Origin: Tanytarsus gracilentus
Taxonomy: Eukaryota > Arthropoda > Insecta > Diptera > Chironomidae
Direction: 5' to 3'
DNA: 64,000 nucleotides
NCBI GenBank assembly: GCA_038502055.1
Contig: JAXRKN010000038.1
Location: 1,922,001 to 1,986,000, forward strand
Below, piece after piece: positions 36,701 through 47,150 of this stretch (the first letter of the stretch is position 1; every line of letters starts with the position of its first letter). The notes beneath the pieces were generated by a model, which was not told the origin of the DNA, did not search any database, and saw nothing but the letters and a program-made list of their open reading frames with translations. A program made the position numbers and the translations under genes.

Positions 36701-37330
36701 TCTTACTCTTCATCTTTGTAATTCCGACTCGTACACTCGATATGCGACCTCCCTTTGAAATTTGCGATATTTATTACATGTCCGATGAACTCACAAAGAA
36801 GAAATTAAGCAAAAATTTTTGGATCTCGCCTCTCGAGCATATTAGAGCTGGCAACATTCACAATGGTGACACAAAAAAAACTTTAAAAATCTCCGTTAAG
36901 CTTCTTATCGTTGCGATCATCATTGAATTAAATCTTTTTTTTTGCATTCATATTTAGAGGACTAATAAAAATAATAAAAAAATAAGAAGAATAAGAAGAA
37001 GGTAAATCAATATTTTGCGCAAAACATTTTGATCTCTCGAATTTCTGTTGTTCACATGATTAGTTAGTTAATGAATAGAGAAAAAAGGATTTGTTGGACA
37101 TGTTAGAAAGAGAGAGAAAGAAATCAATTTCAGGTGTTTAGCGATCTTCTCAAAATGTGATGATGAAAAAAATTAAAATTGAAGAGGAAAAAATATCATC
37201 GGTGATTTTAATGAAGCGAGCATTTACATAAACCTGCCTCTAATATCACATTATTGCTCCACGAAAAAGAAAAGAGTTGGAGTGGAGTTTGGAGCAATTT
37301 ATACATTCAATGGAAGAAGATTAGATTGGC
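30749..37330. other. Gene-poor intergenic region, middle part
   Basis: AT-rich, no recognised protein. Two points stand out: a TATA-like CTATATAAGG at about 33729-33738, and a well-formed short intron (donor ACT|GTAAGT at 34030, acceptor TTTCATTTCAG at 34094) 300 bp downstream, suggesting an unannotated transcript. The frame at 33418-33651 (77 codons) and others have no supporting context. Confidence 0.4.
34030..34094 (+). ncRNA. Candidate spliced transcript: 65-bp intron downstream of a TATA box
   Basis: ATACT|GTAAGTATT ... TTATTTTTCATTTCAG|GTT has a consensus donor, a pyrimidine tract and an acceptor; 65 bp is the common intron size in this window. A TATA-like box lies at 33729-33738. No coding frame continues convincingly across the junction, so a noncoding RNA or a distal 5' exon of abrupt is possible. 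Coordinates are those of the intron; transcript ends are unknown. Confidence 0.25.
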
Positions 37331-37332
37331 CA

Positions 37333-37340
37333 TATAAATA
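37333..37340 (+). promoter_or_regulatory. TATA box candidate
   Basis: TATAAATA matches the TATAWAWR consensus and lies 50 bp before the ATG of the orphan ORF at 37383. In such AT-rich DNA chance matches are common. Confidence 0.25.
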
Positions 37341-37382
37341 GCATCTCCATACCTCAAACTACCCAATAGCCATTACACAAAA

Positions 37383-37700
37383 ATGTTGAAACTTTTTTCT
37401 CTCTTCCTCTTCTCTCTTCTCACATCTAATATATCGAAACGCGAGTTGTCGCGTTTTTTTTCGGAATGTATAAATTGTCGTTTACTATCCAGTTGCCTCG
37501 TGAAGTCTAATGGATGTTTATTAATATCACCATCCAAAAAAATAACATACAAAACATATTCAAAGCCTCTTTACCATATACTTAAGCGAAACAGAGAGCG
37601 CGACAAACGGAAAAAATTTACAGCATCTAGTCGCACTGGTGTACCATCAAATTTTAAAGTTGGAATTGACAACTTCTTTATTTTATTAATTTTTAATTGA
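37383..37700 (+). CDS. Orphan small secreted-protein candidate (105 aa)
   Basis: Not recognised. The N-terminus MLKLFSLFLFSLLTSNIS looks like a signal peptide. The body has four cysteines in ECINCRLLSSC and KSNGC (C-x2-C-x5-C-x6-C) and basic pairs further on (KRNRERDKRKK). A consensus TATA box, TATAAATA, is at 37333-37340 and an initiator-like TCAAACT at 37354-37360, giving a short leader before the ATG. Against it: the signal-like part arises from a TC-rich tract, there is no intron, and no homologue is known to me. It could be chance. Confidence 0.2.
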   Translation: MLKLFSLFLFSLLTSNISKRELSRFFSECINCRLLSSCLVKSNGCLLISPSKKITYKTYSKPLYHILKRNRERDKRKKFTASSRTGVPSNFKVGIDNFFILLIFN

Positions 37701-40700
37701 TGATTTTATAAAAATAATTTTTTTTTAATTTACTAATTATTTTTTTTTATCAAAAATTGACCTTTAATTGGTTCATAGAAAACAAGCAGATTCGCCGCAA
37801 AGACGCATTGAAATAAATTTATAGTTTTTTAGGTGTACCAGCAAGATCTCTCTAATTTTCATTAAAATCTTTGTGAAATAAAAAGAAGATACGAAGATGA
37901 AAAAAAAAATGTGTCCCATAAATTTTATAAGTATTTTTTTTCGTTTTAATTTAATACCGAAAAATAAATGAAAACCAGTTTCTAAGTAATTTTTTTATAT
38001 AAAAAAAATTTAAATATTTCTTCTTCTTCACTCACTCTCATATAGATGTATTTCATGTGTAATAAAATAACATTTTTTCCGTCTTCGCGCTCGCTTGCGG
38101 TCTCCGGTTCAATTGATAATATTGTGGCATCTTCGAAGGCTTTTTAACTTACTCTCAGCACGGCCATTGGTGTTGCGTTGTAGTTTTTTTTGGGGAAAAT
38201 GGCTCGATGTTCGTGTTTAGAGAGTGTCTTTTAATGGTTTTTCGGATTATAATCTCAAACTGTTTTGAGATTTATTGAATTTTTATACTTTCACAATCTT
38301 CTTTAATTTCAAAATATTTTTTCCTCTCACCTCTATGTATTTTTTTTGGCTGTCTTTATAAATCTTGTATAAAAATGATTTAATGCAATAAAAAAGTATA
38401 ATGAAGAAGAAGAGTTGTGTGTCCATCCTAGAATGGTTATTTTTTGGGCACACATAGAAAGTTTCAAACTTGTTTCACTTGAAAATATGTGGTGTAATAA
38501 AAATTAAGTTTAATTTCAGGAAATTAAAAGATTTAACATTTAATGTAGCTCGAAATTGACTTTTCGATATTTTTTATTTTTGCAAATTAAAAAAAAATAT
38601 TTTTAATTTTAAAGGTGTCCGTTCATTTTTCACAATTAAAGAACTCTTTCGAAATCGTTATCTAACCCATACCTTCATGAGTTGACTTCATTTACATGTC
38701 TCTCTCTCTAATTATTAATTCGAAACAATAAGAAGAGGCAGAAAGGCGAGTTTTAAATTTTAATTTCAGGCAAGATGTATGTACAAAGAGCGAGAAGAAT
38801 CTTAAAAGTAATGTCATAAAACTTTCAAGCAATAAACAGATAAAAAGATTTCATCGACAATATTTTTAGTGGGTTTATTAACCTTTCTCTCTCTAGCGCT
38901 CGAAAACTATGTGCGAAGCTTTATTTCATCTAAGTATCTTAAAATAATTAAATAAAACGATGATGAGCACGAGTGTGGATAAAAAAGAAGTTCCTCATAT
39001 CAACGGTGAAAGATGATCCACGACGAACCCCTTTTGCATTGCATGATCACTCATAAAAATTGCCTCAATGCTCAATTGGAGAATGAGCGCAAAAAAAAAT
39101 TAAACTCTTCCATTACAAAAAATCTTTTTGCTTTTATTTGATCGCGTTTTATAAACGATGTCATGAGAGACTCTGTATCCTCAACTATTCTCATCACACA
39201 CATGTCACTTCGCTAATGGCAAATGTGTAATTAATGGTCTTCACTTGTCTTATAAGTGAACAACAAGAAGTTGAATGGAATAAAAATCATCTAGATATAG
39301 TTTTATAAAGGAATGAATGAATAATTGAATTAAGAAAAGAGCAACAAGCGTTTGTACCTCACCTCGATCCCAAAAAAAAATATTTAACTCCAATCTCAAT
39401 TGCGTGCTGAGTAATAAAAATCTTAAAGCGAGATTTTAAGTCTGGAGATACCTGAAACTGGTCTTTTTTTGAGAAAAATAAAAACATGTAATTGAAATAA
39501 GTCAATCTTCGATCATGCATAATAAAAGACAGTCATATTTTTTATTACTCACATACATTTAATTTTTCTGAGTAATTCTACTGTCTTCTCACCGCTTGAG
39601 TAGGATGGGTCAGTTAAACAATAGAAACATTAAATTAAAAAATGCTTGATCAATTTTTTCCGTTACAAATTCAAAAAAAAATTGAACCAACTCATTTCAA
39701 TGAAGACATTAAAAGTCGCTAAGGGATCTGTGTGAGGTGAAGATTTTTAGTCGAACGAGAAAAGAATTTTTATAACACTTAAGTAACGAGCATTAAAGTC
39801 TCGTCTTTCTTCTTGTTCGGCTCTTCCATCACTTTACCCCTTTTCGTGTGCGAGGATAAATTCTTTCAAATATAAATTTTTTAAGACGATAACAACAACA
39901 CACCAAAAATAACTAATTTAATTAGACATGTAAATTGTCTAGAGAATTTTGTCTCTCAATTTTTCTTGTTATTAACTTCATAGAATTACTTACTTTGACA
40001 ATGTCTGTTATTTTCCAACCGCCTTTTCTCCACTTTGTTCGCCAAATCACTTGATGATGCCCAAGACTTTTTCCCATGATCCTGTAAATATACGAAATAT
40101 TTTTATTTAATGAGTCAGCGCCCGGAAATATTTGCAAACAATTAACATTCCATAAATAATTTCAAATTCTTTACTACAACGAGATGATTCAGATGTTGCT
40201 TTCATTGAATAATTGAATTACTTGAAAGCTAATTACCAAAAGTGCTTGAAATATCTTTGCATGCCTTAAATGGTTCATCAAGCCAGTGAATTTGATATTT
40301 TTCAATACGAGCAATAATTTTTTTCAACATTGGATAAAAATTAAAATTTGTTGAATCATTAAAGCGGAATATTTTTTGGCAGTTCCCGGAAAAAGATTGA
40401 AATTGCCGCACCACAACAAGACCGGACCAAAACAATAAGGCAATAAATATTTTTTTCTCTTTTCGTCTTCAAAAAAGAGCATTTACAGCCCACATAGACC
40501 TTGCGAGATAGACAAAAATTTGTATGTAAAAAATTAACATCCAAACTACATTCACATACAATTTAGCTTCGATAATTGTTGATGTTGATAGAGATTGACG
40601 ACGCTTAAATGTTTTTATAATTCTATTCAAATTTTACATCAACTATTGCTATGATTATAATTTTCTAGGATGGGTGGAAAATTTTAATCGATATTTTTCA

Positions 40701-40914
40701 CTTCCTCCCATTTAACTTTTCTCTTTGTACTCTTATGTGAATGAAGAAATGAATGAAAAGATGCAGCCAAAAGCCAAGAACGCCAACATTACAGTCTTTG
40801 TCAAAAAAAGCATGCAAAAAGGGTGGAATAAATTTTTAATTGAGAGTGAAGGCAAATAATAATTTAAAACTAATTTATGATTTTTAAAAATATTTTTAAA
40901 AATTCAACGACAAT
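37701..40914. other. Gene-poor intergenic region
   Basis: AT-rich, with no supported gene, RNA gene or ordered repeat seen. Short minus-strand frames at 39922-40544 lack any recognisable domain. Confidence 0.5.
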
Positions 40915-40941
40915 TCAAATTCGAGTCTGCGACTTGGACAC

Positions 40942-41130
40942 CGCACAATAATATGCATATTAATATGCACAATAATATGCATATTAATATGCTAGAAAGT
41001 ATGCATATTAATATGCATATTTTAGAGTTGCATATTATTGTGCATATTAATATGCATATTATTGTGCATATTAGTATCCAACTTTAAGAATATGCACAAT
41101 AATATGCATATTAATATATTTATTTTATTT
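40942..41130 (+). repeat. ATGCATATTAATATGCACAA array, left arm
   Basis: Irregular tandem and inverted copies of GCATATTAATATGC and GCACAATAATATGC, themselves palindromic. The mirror array lies at about 42630-42818. Confidence 0.85.
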
Positions 41131-41232
41131 TTGATTAACGCGAGAACTATGGGAAGGACGAAAGCTGCGCTGTCCAAGTTGAAAGGCTTGGTTATACGTT
41201 AGCCACCACACAAAATTTTTAGAGAAGTTCCT

Positions 41233-41333
41233 AAGAAAAAATTTTGTAAAAGGGAAATCGTATTACAGTGCCTGAAAAATCAGAGTGATGATAGAACACC
41301 CTTTGAAAAATAATTTTTGTTAAAAATGTGTTA
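41233..41333 (-). repeat. Copy 2 of the ~95-bp dispersed repeat, inserted in the left arm
   Basis: Reverse complement of about 29191-29286. The right arm of the element has no counterpart at the mirrored place, so this piece either inserted after the palindrome formed or was lost from one arm. Confidence 0.75.
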
Positions 41334-41429
41334 TCATTAATATATGTCTACGAGTATTTTGAGGATTTTTTCGTACATTTTTATTAATGCACTAAAAAAT
41401 TCATTAAAAAGTAGATTATGTGTCATCCA

Positions 41430-41665
41430 TCCGACGTAATTGGCGTAATTACACGTAATATTACGCGGAATATTACGTGTAATATTATTACGCGTAATTA
41501 CGTGTAACTTTATTACGTGTAATTTACGCGTAATATTAAATTACACGTAATTACGCGGAATAAAATTACACGTAATTACGCGGAATAAATATTACACGTA
41601 ATTACGCGTAATTCATTTACGTGTAATTACACGTAATTAAACGTAATTACACGTAATTACGTGCA
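41430..41665 (+). repeat. TTACACGTAATTACGCG array, left arm
   Basis: About 230 bp of alternating TTACGCG, TTACACG and TTACGTG units with 7-10 bp spacing, rich in palindromes (ACGCGT, ACGTGT/ACACGT). The mirrored array is at about 42212-42435. Confidence 0.85.
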
Positions 41666-42845
41666 AACATTATTTAAAATATTTTAAAAAGTTGGAATAA
41701 AAAATAATCCAGAAATCCGTGTGAGAGAAGTACGCGAATCAAAATTTCATGTTGACGCTGAAATTTGACAAGGATAATGACTTAGTTGCGACTACTTGCG
41801 AGTTTGCCATTTTTGATTTGAGTTTTATTTTGCTGAGTTATGTCCATTCGAAGTTTTGGTCTACTGCTTCGAGAAACAGTAATATAATTTTGAATTTCAA
41901 CAAAATAAAATAATCTAACTCAAAAATTAATTTGATTTGTTAAGTATAGTCGCAGCTCAATAAAAAAAAATTCCAACTTGAAAAAGTTGAGTTTTGAAGT
42001 TGACTCGTCAGGAGACCAAAACTTCGAATGGACATAACTCAGCAAAATAAAACTCAAATCAAAAATGGCAAACTCGCAAGTAGTCGCAACTAAGTCATTA
42101 TCCTTGTCAAATTTCAGCGTCAACATGAAATTTTGATTCGCGTACTTCTCTCACACGGATTTCTGGATTATTTTTTATTCCAACTTTTTAAAATATTTTA
42201 AATAATGTTTGCACGTAATTACGTGTAATTACGTTTAATTACGTGTAATTACACGTAAATGAATTACGCGTAATTACGTGTAATTTAATATTACGCGTAA
42301 ATTACACGTAATAAAATTACACGTAATTACGCGTAATAATATTACACGTAATATTCCGCGTAATATTACGTGTAATTACGCCAATTACGTGTAATATTAC
42401 GCGTAAATTACGTGTAATATTACGCGTAAATTACGTCGGATGGATGACACAACGCGTAAAAAGTAGGTTGCAGAATTTCACAGAAATTCTAGAGAAAAAA
42501 AAGTCTCCAGTATTTTTCCAAAAAACGTTCTCCAAAAATTCTGAAAAAAATATTCTCCAGAATTTTTCAGCTTGGACCAACGCAAACCAGCGCAGCTTTC
42601 GTCCTTACCATAGTTCTCGCGTTAATCAAAAATAAAATAAATATATTAATATGCATATTATTGTGCATATTCTTAAAGTTGGATACTAATATGCACAATA
42701 ATATGCATATTAATATGCACAATAATATGCAACTCTAAAATATGCATATTAATATGCATACTTTCTAGCATATTAATATGCATATTATTGTGCATATTAA
42801 TATGCATATTATTGTGCGGTGTCCAAGTCCCGCAACCTCAAATTC

Positions 42846-45410
42846 ATTATTAAGTTAATATTTTCTTTAAAGATTTTTCAGTTAAATGCTGCCACAACTA
42901 ACCCTCTTACACCCACGAAAAGTAAATCGTCAAAAATGTACGAATACAATCGCATAACATAAAAGCAAAATGATACTAAAAATACATATTAATAACATGT
43001 CCTACTCGCAGAGAGCACAGCCAAATTAAAATTTTGAAGTACTAATCAAAATTAAGTGATATTTTTGTGCCTGTATTGATGTGCAATGTGTGTAATGTAG
43101 GTATATAGAGCTACCAAATAAAATGTGAGAGAGTAAAAAGCCGATCAGGAAAAAAATAATTTTTGAGAACTTTATCATCTTCGTGTGCTGCACAAAATTT
43201 CGTAGAGTTTTCTTCTTCACGAGAATGAATATTCAACAGCAATACATGAGTGAGAGAGAGAGCGCAAAATATATGTTTGATAGTTTGAGAGCGAGAAATT
43301 AGAATTTAAAATTGCTCGACTAAAAAACTTTTTATTTTCGTGTGTCTGTTTTTAATGAAATTAAAAATGTAAATTTTTGACAAATGCCTCGCTTCAAATC
43401 GCTAATGCTCGAGTGATTGATAGACGTGACGTTATCGATTTATTAGTGCTCCTTTTTTTTATAGACCCCTCACACATTAAATTTTAGTGAGACAATTGAA
43501 GTGAAATTATTATTATTGAATTCCATAAAATTATGCACAATGCGATATTGCCAATTTAGGTCACGCGAAAAAATTGTTTTCAATTTCCCTCTGACTATGA
43601 AATAATTTCAACAAGTTTATAAGGAAAATTTGGTTCACTCGGCGATCTTCAAATACAACTTAGCTATTTATGGTCGAGGAGCAGCAAAAAAGAAGAGAGT
43701 GGCAATAAACAATTGCGAGAAAAATATATTTTACCGAATGTTCTACATGCGACACATATGTTGTTGTAAGGCCAAGTTAGGCCGTTTGTCGTTCATCAAG
43801 AAAATGTGAGAGAGTGAAACTATTACTGTGACGCTTTCTGATTATTACTTTTCCCTTTTTTTTGCACACCAAGCACTAGAACTCTTGAACACACAGCACA
43901 AAGACATAAAACAAAAAGCAAAAAAAACGGTTATTTTTTTGTCACCCACACACAGCACTGACTATTATATTCTGATTGTTTCAAGCTTGGAATTGAATCG
44001 GCAACTAAACAAAATAAATCTCGAAACGGGCATGAAAATATATAAACTTCACCGTCTATTATTTGATGTTTGATACTGAACTTTTGCAACGCGTTAGTTA
44101 GATTTTGATCGTCAGGACTAACTCGCTCGCTCGCGCGGGAAGCTTTTAAAAGCGAACAGCAAAAAAATAATCATTTTCATTTCTTTTAACCTATTTGGAA
44201 AAATAAAGCATAAAACTCGCCGTACAAGTGTTGAGAACGAGAGAAACGAAATAAAAAAAAAGTTCTAAAGTTTCAGTTTTTTTTTATTAGAGGCGCAATA
44301 AAGGAACGCAATAAAGCAATTATCGGGAAGCATATAGCATAAAAGTGAGTTTTCATGATAAATTAACGATTTTCCTGTGCACTACCCTACCACCCTCTTA
44401 ACCAAACCCCCGCCGCTTAGTTCTCTTTCACCATCGTCGTCGTCGTCTATGGCACGTCAAACCGCAACGCGGTGGTTGAGTAGAGAAAAAGTTAATTTGA
44501 TTTATTGCAGAAATGTTGCAATAAAAAAAATGTAGGGAGTGAAGCGAGAGCGACAGAGATTAGTGCATGCATGAATCAATGCGGTGAAGAGTTTGTTCGA
44601 CAATTCAGCATGAAAAATCGATAGTAATTAAGAGGCTTAACTATTTAATACTCATTTTCTTCGATTTAAAAACGATGAGTGTCTTCTTCTTCGAGTGTAT
44701 AGAAAACCCAGTGAGGAATGTTAAAGCGAGTTAAAATAATAATAAATTTGAAATGAAAAAAATTGGGTTCGAATCCTTAATATTTAAAAATCTAAAGAGT
44801 CCATTTTTTTATTTGATTTTTTTTAAATTCTCTTTATTTTTAATATTTTTCACCCACTGGGTGAGTTCATGTGCTTTTGCCGTTGCCACCGTAGACGATT
44901 TCATCGACGACGTTGTCGCGAGCTGATGATATTAGCTCGGTGTCTCTCTCTTTTGCTCACAAATAAACACAAAATCAATTTGATATTCATCACGAATAGT
45001 TTTCTGCACAATATTACATGATAATATTTTGATTGGTTATGAACAACAATAATATAATAATTGATTTATTTAAACATGCTCAGGCACACACATGTGTGCA
45101 TATTTGGCTAGCTCTTTTTCCCATTGAATTTTATATAAATTTATATATATATGGGACTTTTTTTTGGGTAACAGCAGCACAAAATACATGTACACACGAG
45201 CTGAGCATTTGAGTTTGAGGCGTGAGTGAGATGAGTAGAGAATATTAATTTCTAATATCAAAATCGAATAGTTTTGTCGAGCGTTGTCGAAGGCCCAAAA
45301 AACTAAATAAATCCCCCTCACATATATCCTGATATGATAGAGGTGGAGAGCGAGTGAACGAGTGAGAAAATAATTTTCAGTTTTTGCAAAATTCAAGTAT
45401 TGATTTGTGT
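42846..45410. other. Gene-poor intergenic region
   Basis: AT-rich, no supported gene. A GC-richer, pyrimidine-rich stretch at about 44385-44475 with a (CGT)n tract stands out in composition but has no coding potential. Confidence 0.45.
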
Positions 45411-45454
45411 GTTTTATGCTAGGGGTGAGAACTAGCATTTCTAAAGAACGTAAA

Positions 45455-45566
45455 TGTACGTCAGTGTCGTGGTGTAGTGGGTGTACGCGAGTGTACGTGG
45501 GTGTACGTGAGTGTACGTGGGTGTACGTCAGTGTACGTGGGTGTACGTCAGTGTACGTCAGTGCAC
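45455..45566 (+). repeat. 10-bp tandem array, left subterminal (GTGTACGTCA/GG)
   Basis: At least nine units in exact 10-bp register at 45481-45566, with a degenerate start before them. Units alternate between GTGTACGTCA, GTGTACGTGG and GTGTACGTGA. Confidence 0.9.
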
Positions 45567-46358
45567 TTAATTATTTTTTAATAACTTAAACTTTAAATTT
45601 GTATCAATAATCCAAAAATATTTTATCAAAACTCTCCAAAGTTATTAAAATATTTAAAGACCATTCACAAAAGCTTTAAGCTTAATTTTTATTTAAAAAA
45701 TTTTCTTATAAAACTTCAAAATTACGACTTGGACATTAAAATTTTTCAATTCAGGAAAAGTTAACTTTTCATTTTGTGGAGTTTTTCATAAATTTTAAAA
45801 AATAATTTAGTTTATTTATTTGTAATTTTGTAAATTAAACATACTGTTGAATTAAACGCAAGTGCAACAGTGCACTTTAATTACTTTTAAAATTAACTTT
45901 AATATACCTTAAAAATTTTTTGCTTTTCGCAATGAGTAAAACAAGTTTTGCTAAAAATAAAATCCTAATTACGTGATATTAATGACATTATGTTTGGAAG
46001 CGAAAGAGTCTCAAAATTCTTAGAATGACAGTATACATATCACATAAAAAAACTTATCAAATGTTTCGATTGGCTTGAGGCCACTTGATGAAATTTCAAA
46101 AACTGGATTCAAGATTATGTTTATATCGATATATTCCCGAATTTTAATGATGTCTTTAAAAACTGTTGAACTTTTAATCGTTAATCTGTCTTTATTCATA
46201 AAAGTGAAAACAAGACCTCCAAAAAATATTCTCGTATTCTTTTTATTCCAATTGGATGCAATTATTCAACGTTTGGATGGATAGTCTAATAAAATTTTAA
46301 ATTTATTTAATTAATTTTTTTGTAAAATTAAGCATATTTTCCAAAATAAGTTGCTTAT

Positions 46359-46667
46359 TATGAATTATTTGGGCGGTCAGAGGTTTTTCAAAAAAAAAAC
46401 CAGGACATGATGATTAAAATCCGGGACACAAAAATTTTATCCTAAAAAATTACACTTTGCTCCAAAATTTTTCATACTTTTAAAGTTAATGCATTTAAAA
46501 AAAAGGTTATCAAACTTTTTTCTGCAAAATTAGTGCAAATTTGTTCTATTTTATTTCAATTCCAAAAATCCGGGACAATTTTTACTCAATCCGGGACACG
46601 GGACATTTTGTGAAAATCCGGGAATGTCCCAGTAAAACTCCTGCAATTGACCGCCCTATGAATTATT
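46359..46667. mobile_element. Nested 286-bp MITE with 11-bp direct repeats
   Basis: TATGAATTATT at 46359-46369 and 46657-46667 brackets an insert whose ends are GGGCGGTCA and its complement TGACCGCCC (9-bp terminal inverted repeat). The interior has several CCGGGACA/TGTCCC motifs, including ATCCGGGACAC. It carries no coding sequence. It inserted into the larger hAT-like element. Confidence 0.8.
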
Positions 46668-47002
46668 CACTCTTGTAAAATTGATGTACATGTAGTAATT
46701 TAAATTTAATTACTATTTGTTTTGTAGTAGCAACGCAACGTTCAACGGTTAATGTAAAATATTTGAATAACGGGTCTTCTGATAGATGTTGTACATTTCA
46801 ATTTTTTTCGACGGTTGCAGAATCATTTTTTTTGTTAGTAAAAAGCGTGAAAAAAAGGTTTTCAAATATTATGAAATGTTATTGCTTTTAAAAAAGTTTA
46901 ATATATATTTTTATAGACTTAACATAAATTAATGGTTGTAAAAAGACAAATTCTTATTTTTTGTCTTTTTTTTCATTTTATCTTTGTTAATTTTTTTAAT
47001 TG

Positions 47003-47115
47003 CGCGTCAGTGTACGTCAGTGTACGTGAGTGTACGTCAGTGTACGTCAGTGCACGTGGGTGTACGTCAGTGCACGTGGGTGTACGTCAGTGTACGTCAG
47101 TGTACGTCAGTTCAC
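47003..47115 (+). repeat. 10-bp tandem array, right subterminal (GTGTACGTCA)
   Basis: About eleven units of the same 10-bp family as the left array, in the same (not inverted) orientation. Both arrays end GTCAGT(G/T)CACTTAA. Confidence 0.9.
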
Positions 47116-47150
47116 TTAAATTTTACTAGTTCTCATCCCTGGGTTTTATG

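Larger units (their letters stand above)
40915..42845. mobile_element. Long-arm palindromic (foldback) transposable element with 8-bp target duplication
   Basis: TCAAATTC occurs at 40915-40922 and 42838-42845, directly flanking a 1,915-bp structure. The left arm 40923-41865 and right arm 42009-42837 are near-perfect reverse complements apart from a ~100-bp extra piece in the left arm; the loop is about 143 bp. From outside in, each arm has an ACTTGGACACCGCAC terminus, an array of ATGCATATTAATATGCACAA, a unique GATTAACGCGAGAACTATGG segment, a second array of ACACGTAATTACGCG units, and a ~210-bp unique segment. No transposase is encoded. The 8-bp duplication points to hAT, P or Merlin-type transposition; the superfamily is unresolved because the termini lack a diagnostic sequence. 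Confidence 0.9.
45411..47150. mobile_element. hAT-like non-autonomous DNA transposon with 8-bp target duplication
   Basis: GTTTTATG at 45411-45418 and 47143-47150 flanks an element of 1,724 bp (45419-47142). Its termini are CTAGGGGTGAGAACTAG at the left and the complement of CCAGGGATGAGAACTAG at the right, matching at 15 of 17 positions. An 8-bp duplication and (C)AGGGATGA-type ends are hallmarks of the hAT superfamily; the maize Ac terminus CAGGGATGAAA is similar. Inside each end lies a directly repeated array of 10-bp GTGTACGTCA/GG units. No transposase is present. A second element is nested at 46371-46656. Confidence 0.88.

Noticed and set aside
41920..42126. Minus-strand ORF of 68 codons in the palindromic element, also readable from the left arm
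   Set aside because: Both copies are mirrored arm sequence; no transposase or other domain, so not taken as a gene.
44750..44785. GGTTCGAATCC resembling a tRNA B box
   Set aside because: No A box (TGGCNNAGTGG-like) at the right distance upstream and no cloverleaf pairing; chance match.
45455..47115. Regular repeat arrays as a possible CRISPR
   Set aside because: 10-bp units without unique spacers, in a eukaryotic transposon; not a CRISPR.
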